Below, in pieces: positions 1-6,657 of a DNA stretch of 9,788 nt (its first letter is position 1; each line of letters starts with the position of its first letter). Source of the DNA: an uncultured Granulosicoccaceae bacterium (lineage in GTDB: Bacteria; Pseudomonadota; Gammaproteobacteria; JABXHR01); the NCBI GenBank assembly GCA_937921805.1, contig CAKZUS010000136.1, positions 1 to 9,788 on the forward strand, read 5' to 3'. The translations under genes were made by a program, and so were the position numbers. A model generated the notes under the pieces. The model saw only the letters and a list, made by a program, of their open reading frames with translations, did not search any database and was not told where the DNA came from.

Positions 1-906
1 AGCATTGACTTGAGCGCGCAAGTGCTGCGCATCGTGTTGTCCACGGGCATACCAGCCGATGTGTTTCCGCGCAATACGCACTCCTTTTTCTTCTCCGTAA
101 AAAGCATATAAGGCATCAAGATGGCGCAGCAGCACCTGTAAACGTTCAGATGGGCTGGGCGGCGCTAGCTCGCAGCCGGTCGCTAGAAAATGGGTGATTT
201 CGCGAAAAATCCAGGGATTGCCCTGCGCAGCTCGCCCGATCATGATGGCCTGAGCGCGCGTATAACGCAACACTTTGGCGGCGCGCAACGCGTTGGTGAT
301 ATCGCCATTGGCGATCACAGGAATCGATACGGCATCGACCACTGCCGCAATCGAATCATACTCCGCATGCCCCTGAAAGCGGTCAGCCCGAGTGCGCCCG
401 TGCACGGTCAACCAGTGCATGCCTTCTCCCTCTGCGATGCGGGCAATTTCAATGGCATTGCGCTGCATGGGGCTAGTCCCAGTGCGAATTTTGACCGTCA
501 CGGGCACATCGACCGCATTTTTTGTCGCGCGTAAGATGCGTTGCACCCGCTCGGGGTCGGCTAACAATGCTGAGCCTGCGAGTTTATTGCATACTTTTTT
601 CGCTGGGCAGCCGAGATTGATATCAATCACCTGCGCGCCCAAGTCGACGTTCATGCGAGCAGCGAGCGCCATTTGCTCGGGGTCATTGCCGACAATCTGG
701 ACAATCTTTGGCCCCACGCTTCCACTGCAATCGAGTCGTTTTTGAGTTTTCGTGGTCGCGAAAAGCAAGGTATTGGCTTTGACCATCTCCGACACGACGG
801 CCCCAGCGCCTAGCTCGCTACATAGTTGCCGAAACGGCAAGTCACTGACCCCCGCCATCGGCGCGAGCAATACGGGATTGGGCAGGTGGTAGCCAGCGAT
901 ATACAT
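1..906 (-). CDS. dusB: tRNA-dihydrouridine synthase B, C-terminus cut by window edge
   Basis: FMN- and NADPH-dependent enzyme that reduces specific uridines in the tRNA D-loop to dihydrouridine; cytoplasmic. Reading the minus strand from ATG 906-904 gives 302 codons without a stop to the window edge. E. coli DusB, from memory, is about 321 residues, so only a short C-terminal tail is missing. Visible family motifs are APMAGVSD (15-22), DINLGCPAKKV (95-105) with the catalytic cysteine at C100, VKIRTG with K139, HGRTR with H169, IANGDI (198-203) and MIGRAAQGNPW (222-232), covering the FMN barrel; the helical tRNA-binding domain follows from about residue 245. An in-frame TAA lies 17 codons upstream. 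In-frame TTG/CTG codons lie closer, but ATG 906 matches the usual N-terminus. No clear Shine-Dalgarno is seen. It lies 76 bases after the DUF3426 gene, same strand. In many proteobacteria fis follows dusB, which would be just off the left edge (inference). Identification is very secure. Confidence 0.96.
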   Translation of the reverse strand, partial: MYIAGYHLPNPVLLAPMAGVSDLPFRQLCSELGAGAVVSEMVKANTLLFATTKTQKRLDCSGSVGPKIVQIVGNDPEQMALAARMNVDLGAQVIDINLGCPAKKVCNKLAGSALLADPERVQRILRATKNAVDVPVTVKIRTGTSPMQRNAIEIARIAEGEGMHWLTVHGRTRADRFQGHAEYDSIAAVVDAVSIPVIANGDITNALRAAKVLRYTRAQAIMIGRAAQGNPWIFREITHFLATGCELAPPSPSERLQVLLRHLDALYAFYGEEKGVRIARKHIGWYARGQHDAQHLRAQVNA

Positions 907-934
907 ACAAGCGCACAGCAAAGCGGAACGCGAA

Positions 935-964
935 ATGATACATGCAGAACGCGCTTAGGTCCAA
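935..964 (-). promoter_or_regulatory. possible sigma-70 promoter for dusB
   Basis: On the minus strand TTGGAC (964-959) and TATCAT (940-935) are separated by 18 bases, in the gap between the DUF3426 gene and dusB. The -10 box matches the consensus at five of six positions; the -35 matches only the TTG. Transcription would begin near 928, giving a leader of about 22 bases before the dusB ATG. This is the only large gap in the gene string, so a separate promoter for dusB (and a possible downstream fis) is plausible but unproven. Confidence 0.3.
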
Positions 965-982
965 GCCCGCACTTCGCAAAGT

Positions 983-2044
983 TCAACGAAACACTACATC
1001 GCCCCCCCCTGCTGCCGGTCCCGGATCGGCCACCTCAAGCGTGACTTCCACTTCTTGCTGAGGCTGCATCAGCCGCCCTTCGCGAAAATCACTGAGATAC
1101 TTCTGAGGACTAAATGTCCCAGTGGCAGCGGTGTTGCCTGCCAGATCATAGAGCGTCACAATCAAAATAGGATAGGGCTGGGCAAAGCTCGCATCGTTGC
1201 GCAGCCGCACGGTCACAACCAAGGCATTATCAATGCGAGGGTGCTCGAAAATACGCTCGCTGAGCTTTTTCAATGCGCTTAAATCGCGGCGCGCTTCCAC
1301 CTGGCATCCCAGTACCGCACAGCTCATCAAGACCAGTGGCCGCATGCTGGCCTCTTGCGCCCACGATATGCGGTTCACAAAGCTCATGCTCAGCACCACA
1401 ACAAAAGTCAGCACCAGCAGAACAAAGCTCAACAGCATGAGGCTAGCCCTGTCTCTACGCACAGGCGTCTCCCCTAGCACAGACTGCCTCCAGTGCCCTG
1501 ATTCGCCGGCCACAAGACTGTTGCCTCGATGGCGTCGCGGGATGCGGGCGCCCGCCTCTTCCGAGGCCTCCTGCAGCTTGGGCGGCACCGCAGAGGGAGC
1601 AGCCGGATGAATACCCGCAACGGCGTGCTGGTCTTTAGGCGGCTGTGCGGCAGGGGGCTTGGGCGAAACAACTGGAGTCGCCGCGAGAGAAGCGGCCGGA
1701 GGATTCGATGCAGGGCCAAGTGAGGGAGCAGGCGAGGGAGCAGACGGAGGAGCAGACAGGGATGCAGCGCTAGCCGTCGTGCCGGACATACCCAGTGCTT
1801 CATCAATGCGCGCCAAGAGCTCTGGAGACACCTCTGAGAGTGTTTCTTCGGCCCAATTGTCGTGCATTTCATCTTCGGTCAGCGTACCGCGCGAGGTATA
1901 GTCCCCAATCAGGTGCTCACCCGCGCTAAACACCGCCAAACACTCACCACAGCGCACACGGGTGTCGTTGGCGACCAACATACGCGCATCGACTTGCAAA
2001 ATCGCTTCACATATCGGGCATTGGGTATGTTGGTGCGCGCTCAT
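983..2044 (-). CDS. zinc-ribbon, single-pass membrane protein with DUF3426 domain
   Basis: Function unknown. The 353-residue product has three visible parts. First is an N-terminal zinc ribbon of the MJ0042/finger-like type, with CPIC at 9-12 and CGEC at 32-35, expected to bind one metal ion. Second is a long low-complexity linker rich in Ala, Pro and Ser (about 88-165), followed by a basic stretch with RIPRRHR near 168-174. Third is one hydrophobic helix at about 201-223, followed by a C-terminal domain with the cysteine pair C242 and C247 (CAVLGC), typical of DUF3426. The zinc ribbon would be cytoplasmic and the C-terminal domain periplasmic (inference from the basic residues before the helix). 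It starts 10 bases after the prmA stop, with only a weak ribosome-binding site, and so is probably co-transcribed. The last codons contain a run of eight G residues. The family assignment is firm; any regulatory role suggested by the zinc ribbon is speculation. Confidence 0.9.
   Translation of the reverse strand: MSAHQHTQCPICEAILQVDARMLVANDTRVRCGECLAVFSAGEHLIGDYTSRGTLTEDEMHDNWAEETLSEVSPELLARIDEALGMSGTTASAASLSAPPSAPSPAPSLGPASNPPAASLAATPVVSPKPPAAQPPKDQHAVAGIHPAAPSAVPPKLQEASEEAGARIPRRHRGNSLVAGESGHWRQSVLGETPVRRDRASLMLLSFVLLVLTFVVVLSMSFVNRISWAQEASMRPLVLMSCAVLGCQVEARRDLSALKKLSERIFEHPRIDNALVVTVRLRNDASFAQPYPILIVTLYDLAGNTAATGTFSPQKYLSDFREGRLMQPQQEVEVTLEVADPGPAAGGGDVVFR
1002..1009 (-). repeat. eight-base G homopolymer in 3' end of DUF3426 gene
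   Basis: Eight consecutive C on the plus strand (G on the coding strand) encode part of the terminal Ala-Gly-Gly-Gly of the DUF3426 protein, six codons before its stop. A one-base slip here would alter only the extreme C-terminus, so a strong functional switch is unlikely. Confidence 0.7.
1721..1756 (-). repeat. three 12-base tandem units in the linker of the DUF3426 gene
   Basis: Three consecutive, slightly diverged 12-base units (1721-1732, 1733-1744, 1745-1756 on the plus strand) encode the tetrapeptides SAPP, SAPS and PAPS (residues 97-108). The unit keeps the reading frame, so changes in copy number would only lengthen or shorten the flexible Ala/Pro linker between the zinc ribbon and the membrane helix. 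Confidence 0.75.
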
Positions 2045-2054
2045 GCTGCCACGC

Positions 2055-2930
2055 CTAGGCGGTACGAATACCCAATACTAGCGCCCAGCCGTCGTCTTCG
2101 GCGGCAACTTCCAGCGTAAAGTCCGGCGCATAGGCTTGCACCAGGGCAGGCACCTGGCGCGCTAACACTCCCGTCATCAGCAATACGCCTCCAGCTTGCG
2201 TCAAGCGCGATAGCGGCTCACGCAGTAGCAATAGCGGTTCGAGCAAGATATTTGCAAGCACTAGCTGCGCGGCATGCAAGCTGGCCTCTCCTGGCAGACT
2301 CGCCTCAATGGTTACATTATTCGCACGCGCATTGTCCAAAGTGGCCTGCACGGCCTGCGCGTCAATATCTACCGCTTGCACTTGCGCGGCCCCAAGCAGC
2401 GCCGCAGCCACCCCCAGCACACCAGAGCCGCAGCCATAGTCAAGCACTGTCGGTGGCATACGGTTCTCAGCCATCCAGCGCAAGCACATCGCCGTGGTCG
2501 CGTGCGTTCCCGTACCAAAAGCTAACCCCGGGTCAAGGCGTAGGTTGCACGCTTGCGGCTCTGGGGCAGGCAAGTGGCTGGGCACAATCCACAACGGAGG
2601 CTCTCCTCCAAAGCACATTGCTTGATAGTGATCCATCCATGCCCGCTCCCACTGCTGATCTTGCAAGCGCTCACAGTGCAGTGACTCCCACTCCTCGGCT
2701 TGTAGGAACTCGCGAGCTTGCGCACGCAGCCACTCCATATCGGCGTCATGATCAAACAATACCAGCAGCACGGAGCGCTTCCACAGTGGGTGAGTGCCCA
2801 GCGCTGGCTCTAGAATCGGATCATCAGCAGCGTCCTGATACGTCACGCTGAGCGCGCCCCACTCTAAGAGCGTCTCTTCGATCGTTTCGGCCCGCTCAGC
2901 GAGAAGCTGTAGACGCCACTGCCACCACAT
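2055..2930 (-). CDS. prmA: ribosomal protein L11 methyltransferase
   Basis: S-adenosylmethionine-dependent methyltransferase that trimethylates ribosomal protein L11 at several amino groups; cytoplasmic. At 291 residues it is close to the family's usual length of about 293. The N-terminal substrate-recognition domain (about 1-100) begins with the aromatic MWWQWRL, a common PrmA opening. It is followed by DPGLAFGTGTH (133-143), the SAM-binding motif I LDYGCGSGVLG (163-173), the acidic VDID (187-190) at the end of strand 2, and NILLEPL (227-233), the motif that in this family lies at the active site. The ATG at 2930 has a full AAGGAG Shine-Dalgarno eight bases upstream. That site lies over the last codons and stop of accC, 5 bases away, so translation is probably coupled. 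The accC-prmA order occurs in several proteobacteria. Identification is secure. Confidence 0.96.
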   Translation of the reverse strand: MWWQWRLQLLAERAETIEETLLEWGALSVTYQDAADDPILEPALGTHPLWKRSVLLVLFDHDADMEWLRAQAREFLQAEEWESLHCERLQDQQWERAWMDHYQAMCFGGEPPLWIVPSHLPAPEPQACNLRLDPGLAFGTGTHATTAMCLRWMAENRMPPTVLDYGCGSGVLGVAAALLGAAQVQAVDIDAQAVQATLDNARANNVTIEASLPGEASLHAAQLVLANILLEPLLLLREPLSRLTQAGGVLLMTGVLARQVPALVQAYAPDFTLEVAAEDDGWALVLGIRTA

Positions 2931-2935
2931 GCGCG

Positions 2936-4285
2936 CTACTCCTTCGTGGCCGCCAGCATTTTCTCCAAATAATGGATATCAGTGCCGCCTTCATTAAAGT
3001 CAGGGTTATCAAAAATGCGCTGTTGCAGTGCAATATTGGTGCGAATTCCATCAATATGGATTTCGCTCAACGCGCCGCGCATGCGGGCCGCAGCCCGCTC
3101 TCGACTATTGCCACTGACAATGAGCTTGCCAATCATCGAGTCGTAGTGAGGGGGGACGCTATAGCCACTATAAATATGCGTATCCATGCGCACCCCCAAG
3201 CCGCCAGGAGCATGGTAGTGCCCAATACGCCCAGGACTAGGCATAAAGGTCTTGGGGTCTTCGGCATTGATACGGCACTCAAACGCGTGTCCGCGCACTT
3301 TGATATCTTCCTGCTTATATCGCAGAGCCAACCCGCTGGCGATTTCGATCTGCTGACGAATGATATCCACGCCCGTGACCATCTCCGTCACGGGGTGCTC
3401 GACTTGCACACGGGTGTTCATTTCGATGAAGTAAAACTGGCCATCTTGGTACAAGAACTCAAAGGTTCCCGCGCCGCGATATCCCAGGCGCTTACAGGCA
3501 TCAGTACAGCGACGACCAATATCCGCTCGCATCGCCTCTGTAATACCCGGCGCTGGAGCTTCTTCTACTACTTTTTGATGGCGGCGCTGCATTGAGCAGT
3601 CGCGCTCGGCAAGGTGGATGGCATTCCCGTGGGTATCGGCCAAGACCTGAACTTCAATGTGGCGAGGTCGCTCCAGGAATTTTTCCATGTAAACGACAGG
3701 ATTGCCAAACACTGCATCCGCCTCGGCACGGGTCAGCGCAATGCTCTCAATCAGCGCATCGGCTGAATGCACGACGCGCATCCCACGCCCACCGCCACCG
3801 CCAGCGGCTTTAATAATCACGGGGTAGCCAATCTGCTCCCCTAAGCGAAGGTTGCGCTCATCATTATCATCCAGCGGGCCATCAGACCCGGGCACACAGG
3901 GTACGCCCGCCGCTTTCATTTGCGCGATAGCACTGACCTTGTCCCCCATCAGCCGAATCACTTGCGCAGTGGGGCCAATAAAGGTAAATCCGCTGCTCTC
4001 GACGCGTTCAGCAAAGTCGGCGTTTTCGGACAAAAAGCCATAACCCGGATGAATCGAATCGGCCCCGGTAATCTCAGCGGCGGCGATCAAAGCGGGCACA
4101 TTGAGGTAGCTTTTTGCTGAAGGGGCGGGTCCGATGCAGACCGCTTCATCGGCGAGGCGCACGTGCTTCAGATCGCGATCAGCCTGCGAATACACAGCGA
4201 CGGTATGGATGTCTAAATCACGACAACAGCGCATTATGCGCAATGCGATCTCGCCACGGTTGGCGATCAGTACCTTGCGGATCAT
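2936..4285 (-). CDS. accC: acetyl-CoA carboxylase, biotin carboxylase subunit
   Basis: ATP-dependent carboxylation of the biotin carried on AccB, the first half-reaction of acetyl-CoA carboxylase and the committed entry to fatty-acid synthesis. The 449 residues equal the E. coli length. Visible are the N-terminal KVLIANRGEIA (4-14), HPGYGFLSE (79-87), the glycine-rich ATP lid around AGGGGGRGM (161-169) with K116 and K159, K238 for bicarbonate, the metal ligands E276 and E288, and the catalytic R292 in EMNTRVQVEHP (288-298). Every expected active-site residue is present. The gene begins 9 bases after the accB stop behind a poor G-rich ribosome-binding site, and its own 3' end carries the Shine-Dalgarno of prmA. 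The partner carboxyltransferase subunits (accA, accD) are not in this window, as is normal in proteobacteria. Confidence 0.98.
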   Translation of the reverse strand: MIRKVLIANRGEIALRIMRCCRDLDIHTVAVYSQADRDLKHVRLADEAVCIGPAPSAKSYLNVPALIAAAEITGADSIHPGYGFLSENADFAERVESSGFTFIGPTAQVIRLMGDKVSAIAQMKAAGVPCVPGSDGPLDDNDERNLRLGEQIGYPVIIKAAGGGGGRGMRVVHSADALIESIALTRAEADAVFGNPVVYMEKFLERPRHIEVQVLADTHGNAIHLAERDCSMQRRHQKVVEEAPAPGITEAMRADIGRRCTDACKRLGYRGAGTFEFLYQDGQFYFIEMNTRVQVEHPVTEMVTGVDIIRQQIEIASGLALRYKQEDIKVRGHAFECRINAEDPKTFMPSPGRIGHYHAPGGLGVRMDTHIYSGYSVPPHYDSMIGKLIVSGNSRERAAARMRGALSEIHIDGIRTNIALQQRIFDNPDFNEGGTDIHYLEKMLAATKE

Positions 4286-4294
4286 GGTCTACCC

Positions 4295-4759
4295 CTATTC
4301 GATAACAAACAGCGGCTGAGCAAACTCGACGGGTTGCCCATCTTGCACCAGAATCTGGCGTACCACCCCGGTGCTCTCTGCCTCAATCTGGTTGAGAATC
4401 TTCATCGCCTCAATGATGCACAGCGTGTCGCCTTCTTTCACCGAATCCCCAACTTCGACGTAAGGCTTGGCCTCCGGCGATGAAGCTCGATAGAAAATAC
4501 CCACCATGGGGGATTCCAATACGGTGTTGGGGTCTAGGCCCGACGCCTCGCTCGCTGCAGCGGGAGCGGCAGGAGGCGTCGCAGCGACCGGCGCGGCAAT
4601 GCCCACTGGAGCGGCAACGGGCACCGCGACGGGCGCCGCTACAGCTTGTGGCCCATGACGGCTAATGCGCACAGACTCCTCGCCTTCACGGATCTCAATC
4701 TCTGCTACAGCTGACTCTTCGAGAAGCTCGATCAGTTTCTTTATTTTGCGAATATCCAT
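4295..4759 (-). CDS. accB: acetyl-CoA carboxylase, biotin carboxyl carrier protein
   Basis: Carries covalently bound biotin between the biotin carboxylase (AccC) and the carboxyltransferase. The 154-residue product has three parts: an N-terminal domain that begins MDIRKIKKLIELL and is expected to contact AccC; an Ala/Pro/Val-rich swinging linker (about 38-72); and a biotinyl domain (about 78-154) with EAMKILN and the biotin-accepting K120. The thumb region (YRASSPEAKPYVEVG, 90-104) of the acetyl-CoA carboxylase type is present, which separates it from carriers of other biotin enzymes. The ATG overlaps the aroQ stop by one base (TAATG), so translation is likely coupled. In E. coli AccB represses its own operon; nothing in this sequence shows whether that holds here. 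Confidence 0.97.
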   Translation of the reverse strand: MDIRKIKKLIELLEESAVAEIEIREGEESVRISRHGPQAVAAPVAVPVAAPVGIAAPVAATPPAAPAAASEASGLDPNTVLESPMVGIFYRASSPEAKPYVEVGDSVKEGDTLCIIEAMKILNQIEAESTGVVRQILVQDGQPVEFAQPLFVIE

Positions 4760-5220
4760 TAGTTTTGCTCTTGTAGTGTCTGCGCTGCAGCCCGTAGTGC
4801 CAGTGAATACCCCAATGGCCCAAAGCCCACCAGTACGCCTGATGCTTTATCGGACAAGTAGGAGTGATGACGAAAAGGCTCGCGCGCGTGAATATTGGAA
4901 AGATGTACTTCAAAAAACGGCAGTGCCACCCCGACGAGAGCATCGCGCAAGGCCACGCTAGTATGGGTCAGCCCCCCTGGGTTGATCACCACTACCGAGG
5001 CATCTGTCGCGTGAATGCAATCAATCAGGGCCGCCTCACTATTACTCTGCAGGTGCTCTAATCGGAGGCCTAATAATGCGCTCTCTTCATATAGGCCGTC
5101 CACCACGTCGTCCAAGCTACGCGCGCCATAGATGCCCGGTTCGCGTCGCCCCAGCAAGTTGAGATTGGGGCCGTTGAGCAATAAAACCTTAGGGAGGGTA
5201 GACAAAACACGTGTCGCCAC
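4759..5220 (-). CDS. aroQ: 3-dehydroquinate dehydratase, type II
   Basis: Converts 3-dehydroquinate to 3-dehydroshikimate, the third step of the shikimate pathway; the type II enzyme is a cytoplasmic dodecamer. The 153 residues show NGPNLNLLG (16-24), the active-site loop RREPGIYG (25-32) with R26 and catalytic Y31, SNSEAALID (59-67), INPGGLTHTS (79-88), and EVHLSNIHAREPFR (104-117) with catalytic H106. The start is GTG at 5220-5218. It leaves about ten residues before the first strand, slightly longer than typical family members, so TTG at 5205 is a possible alternative. Neither start has a visible Shine-Dalgarno. It is the first gene of the minus-strand string, and the aroQ-accB-accC order is common in proteobacteria. 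The product is certain; only the start is open. Confidence 0.95.
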   Translation of the reverse strand: MATRVLSTLPKVLLLNGPNLNLLGRREPGIYGARSLDDVVDGLYEESALLGLRLEHLQSNSEAALIDCIHATDASVVVINPGGLTHTSVALRDALVGVALPFFEVHLSNIHAREPFRHHSYLSDKASGVLVGFGPLGYSLALRAAAQTLQEQN

Positions 5221-5237
5221 AGTGAAGTTAGCGCCCC

Positions 5238-5243
5238 ATTATA
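5238..5243 (-). promoter_or_regulatory. -10 box of the aroQ-accBC promoter
   Basis: A perfect TATAAT on the minus strand (5243-5238) ends 17 bases before the aroQ GTG. The -35 position, around 5260-5266, reads CGGTTA/GGTTAT and is weak. Two A-tracts on the coding strand (plus T8 at 5295-5302 and T7 at 5308-5314) lie further upstream and may add curvature. Transcription would begin near 5231, giving a leader of only about 11 bases, which fits the lack of a Shine-Dalgarno but also leaves room for a downstream aroQ start. Confidence 0.5.
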
Positions 5244-5350
5244 GAGATATTCTCGAAAAATAACCGCTTTTCACGTGCTTTCGATGACGATTTGTTTTTT
5301 TTGATTCTTTTTTTGCAACACAAGCGCCACGCTTCCTTGGCAACAATGAA

Positions 5351-5356
5351 TACAAT
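5351..5356 (+). promoter_or_regulatory. probable -10 box for the flavoprotein gene
   Basis: TACAAT matches the sigma-70 -10 consensus at five of six positions. No acceptable -35 lies 16 to 18 bases upstream; a TTGGCA at 5337-5342 is too close. Transcription would start near 5363, which makes the upstream ATG at 5363 essentially leaderless and favours the ATG at 5390. Confidence 0.35.
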
Positions 5357-5379
5357 AGAGCGATGAAAGCCACGATATT

Positions 5380-5384
5380 AAGGA
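5380..5384 (+). promoter_or_regulatory. Shine-Dalgarno that decides the flavoprotein start
   Basis: AAGGA followed by five bases (CGTCT) and ATG at 5390. It is much better than anything before the ATG at 5363, so the shorter product is preferred. Confidence 0.65.
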
Positions 5385-5389
5385 CGTCT

Positions 5390-6649
5390 ATGCAGCGCGT
5401 TGATGATTTTCGACTCCCACTGGGCGGCAAGCAACTGGTGCCGATCATGATTGGCGGGATGGGCGTGGATATCTCTACCAAAGACCTGGCCTTGGTCGCC
5501 GCCCGCCTGGGCGGCTTAGGGCACATCTCCGACGCCATGTTGCCGACCGTCTCCGACCGCCGCTACGCGACGAAGTTTGTCAAAACCAAGCTCAAGCGCT
5601 TTAAGCACAATGTCGCCAGTATGGACAAGACAGGGGTGCGCTTTGACTTGGATGAGCTGGCCGAAGCGACCAGAAACCACGTCAACAGCACCATGGAGGC
5701 CAAGCAGGGCGATGGCCTTATTTTGGTGAACTGCATGGAAAAGCTCACCATGAACGGAGCGCGCGAGACACTCAAAACGCGTTTGGATGCCGCACTGGAT
5801 GCCGGCATCGACGGCATTACCCTCAGTGCGGGCTTGCACCTCGGGTCTTTGGCACTTGTGCAAGAACACTCCCGCTTTCGCGACGCATTGTTCGGAATCA
5901 TCGTCTCTTCGGTCCGAGCACTGCAGTTATTTTTGCGCAAAAACAAAAACTTGCGCCGACTGCCTGACTATGTGATTGTCGAAGGTCCTCTCGCAGGCGG
6001 ACACTTAGGTTTTGGCCTTGAAGAGTGGCCGCAATACGACCTCCGCACTATCACCAATGAAGTCGTGCAATTTGTACGCGAGAACGAGCTGAATATTCCC
6101 GTGCTTGCAGCGGGGGGAATTTTCAGCGGCGGCGAGGCCGCGAGCTTTCTCGCCGAAGGGGCCAGCGGAGTGCAAGTCGCGACCCGCTTCACGGTCACAC
6201 ATGAATGCGGCCTTCCCGAGGACGTGAAACAACAATACTTCAGTGCCACAGAAGAGCAAATCGTCGTCAATACGCTCTCGCCAACGGGCTACCCCATGCG
6301 CATGCTGACCACTGGCCCCGCCATCGGTTCGGGTATTCGCCCCAACTGCGAAGCCTATGGCTACTTGCTCGATTCCAATGGCCGCTGTGCCTATGTCGAT
6401 GCCTGGGAGCGCACGCGCCAACAAAACCCAGATATCAAAGAAAAGCACCTCGTTGTTACCGACAAGACTTGCCTCTGTACCCACATGCGCAACTTTGACT
6501 GCTGGACCTGTGGTGCCCACACCTGGCGACTCAAAGACACCACACACCAGCGCGAGGATGGAAGCTATCAGATGCTTGATGCCGAGCACGTGTTCAATGA
6601 CTATCGCTACTCCGTCGGCGACCAGATCGCCCTGCCGGAACGCAACTAA
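5390..6649 (+). CDS. nitronate monooxygenase-family flavin oxidoreductase with Cys-rich C-terminus
   Basis: Predicted FMN-dependent TIM-barrel oxidoreductase of the nitronate monooxygenase/2-nitropropane dioxygenase family, which also contains the enoyl-ACP reductases FabK and PfaD; the actual substrate is unknown. With the 5390 start it has 419 residues. Barrel motifs are PIMIGGMGVDIS (18-29), EGPLAGGHLGF (198-208) with the family histidine H205, LAAGGIFSG (239-247) and VQVATRF (261-267). Beyond the barrel lie C320 and C333, then C361-x-C363-x7-C371-x2-C374 (CLC and CWTC), a pattern suited to a zinc or iron-sulfur site and not needed for classical nitronate monooxygenase. I chose ATG 5390 because AAGGA at 5380-5384 is spaced five bases from it. 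ATG 5363 would add nine residues but lacks a good site. It is divergent from aroQ and convergent with the EAL gene, 8 bases away. Family is sure, function is not. Confidence 0.85.
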   Translation: MQRVDDFRLPLGGKQLVPIMIGGMGVDISTKDLALVAARLGGLGHISDAMLPTVSDRRYATKFVKTKLKRFKHNVASMDKTGVRFDLDELAEATRNHVNSTMEAKQGDGLILVNCMEKLTMNGARETLKTRLDAALDAGIDGITLSAGLHLGSLALVQEHSRFRDALFGIIVSSVRALQLFLRKNKNLRRLPDYVIVEGPLAGGHLGFGLEEWPQYDLRTITNEVVQFVRENELNIPVLAAGGIFSGGEAASFLAEGASGVQVATRFTVTHECGLPEDVKQQYFSATEEQIVVNTLSPTGYPMRMLTTGPAIGSGIRPNCEAYGYLLDSNGRCAYVDAWERTRQQNPDIKEKHLVVTDKTCLCTHMRNFDCWTCGAHTWRLKDTTHQREDGSYQMLDAEHVFNDYRYSVGDQIALPERN

Positions 6650-6657
6650 CCAAGGCG

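Noticed and set aside
190..745. Overlapping plus-strand frames in the first 750 bases
   Set aside because: The minus strand here encodes an intact DusB with all motifs; the plus-strand frames are shadows.
2252..2851. 199-codon open frame on the plus strand opposite prmA
   Set aside because: It is the antisense of a clearly real gene with complete PrmA motifs; its translation has no recognisable motif and is biased by the opposite codons.
2972..3595. 207-codon open frame on the plus strand opposite accC
   Set aside because: Antisense of a fully conserved accC; no ribosome-binding site or protein family features.
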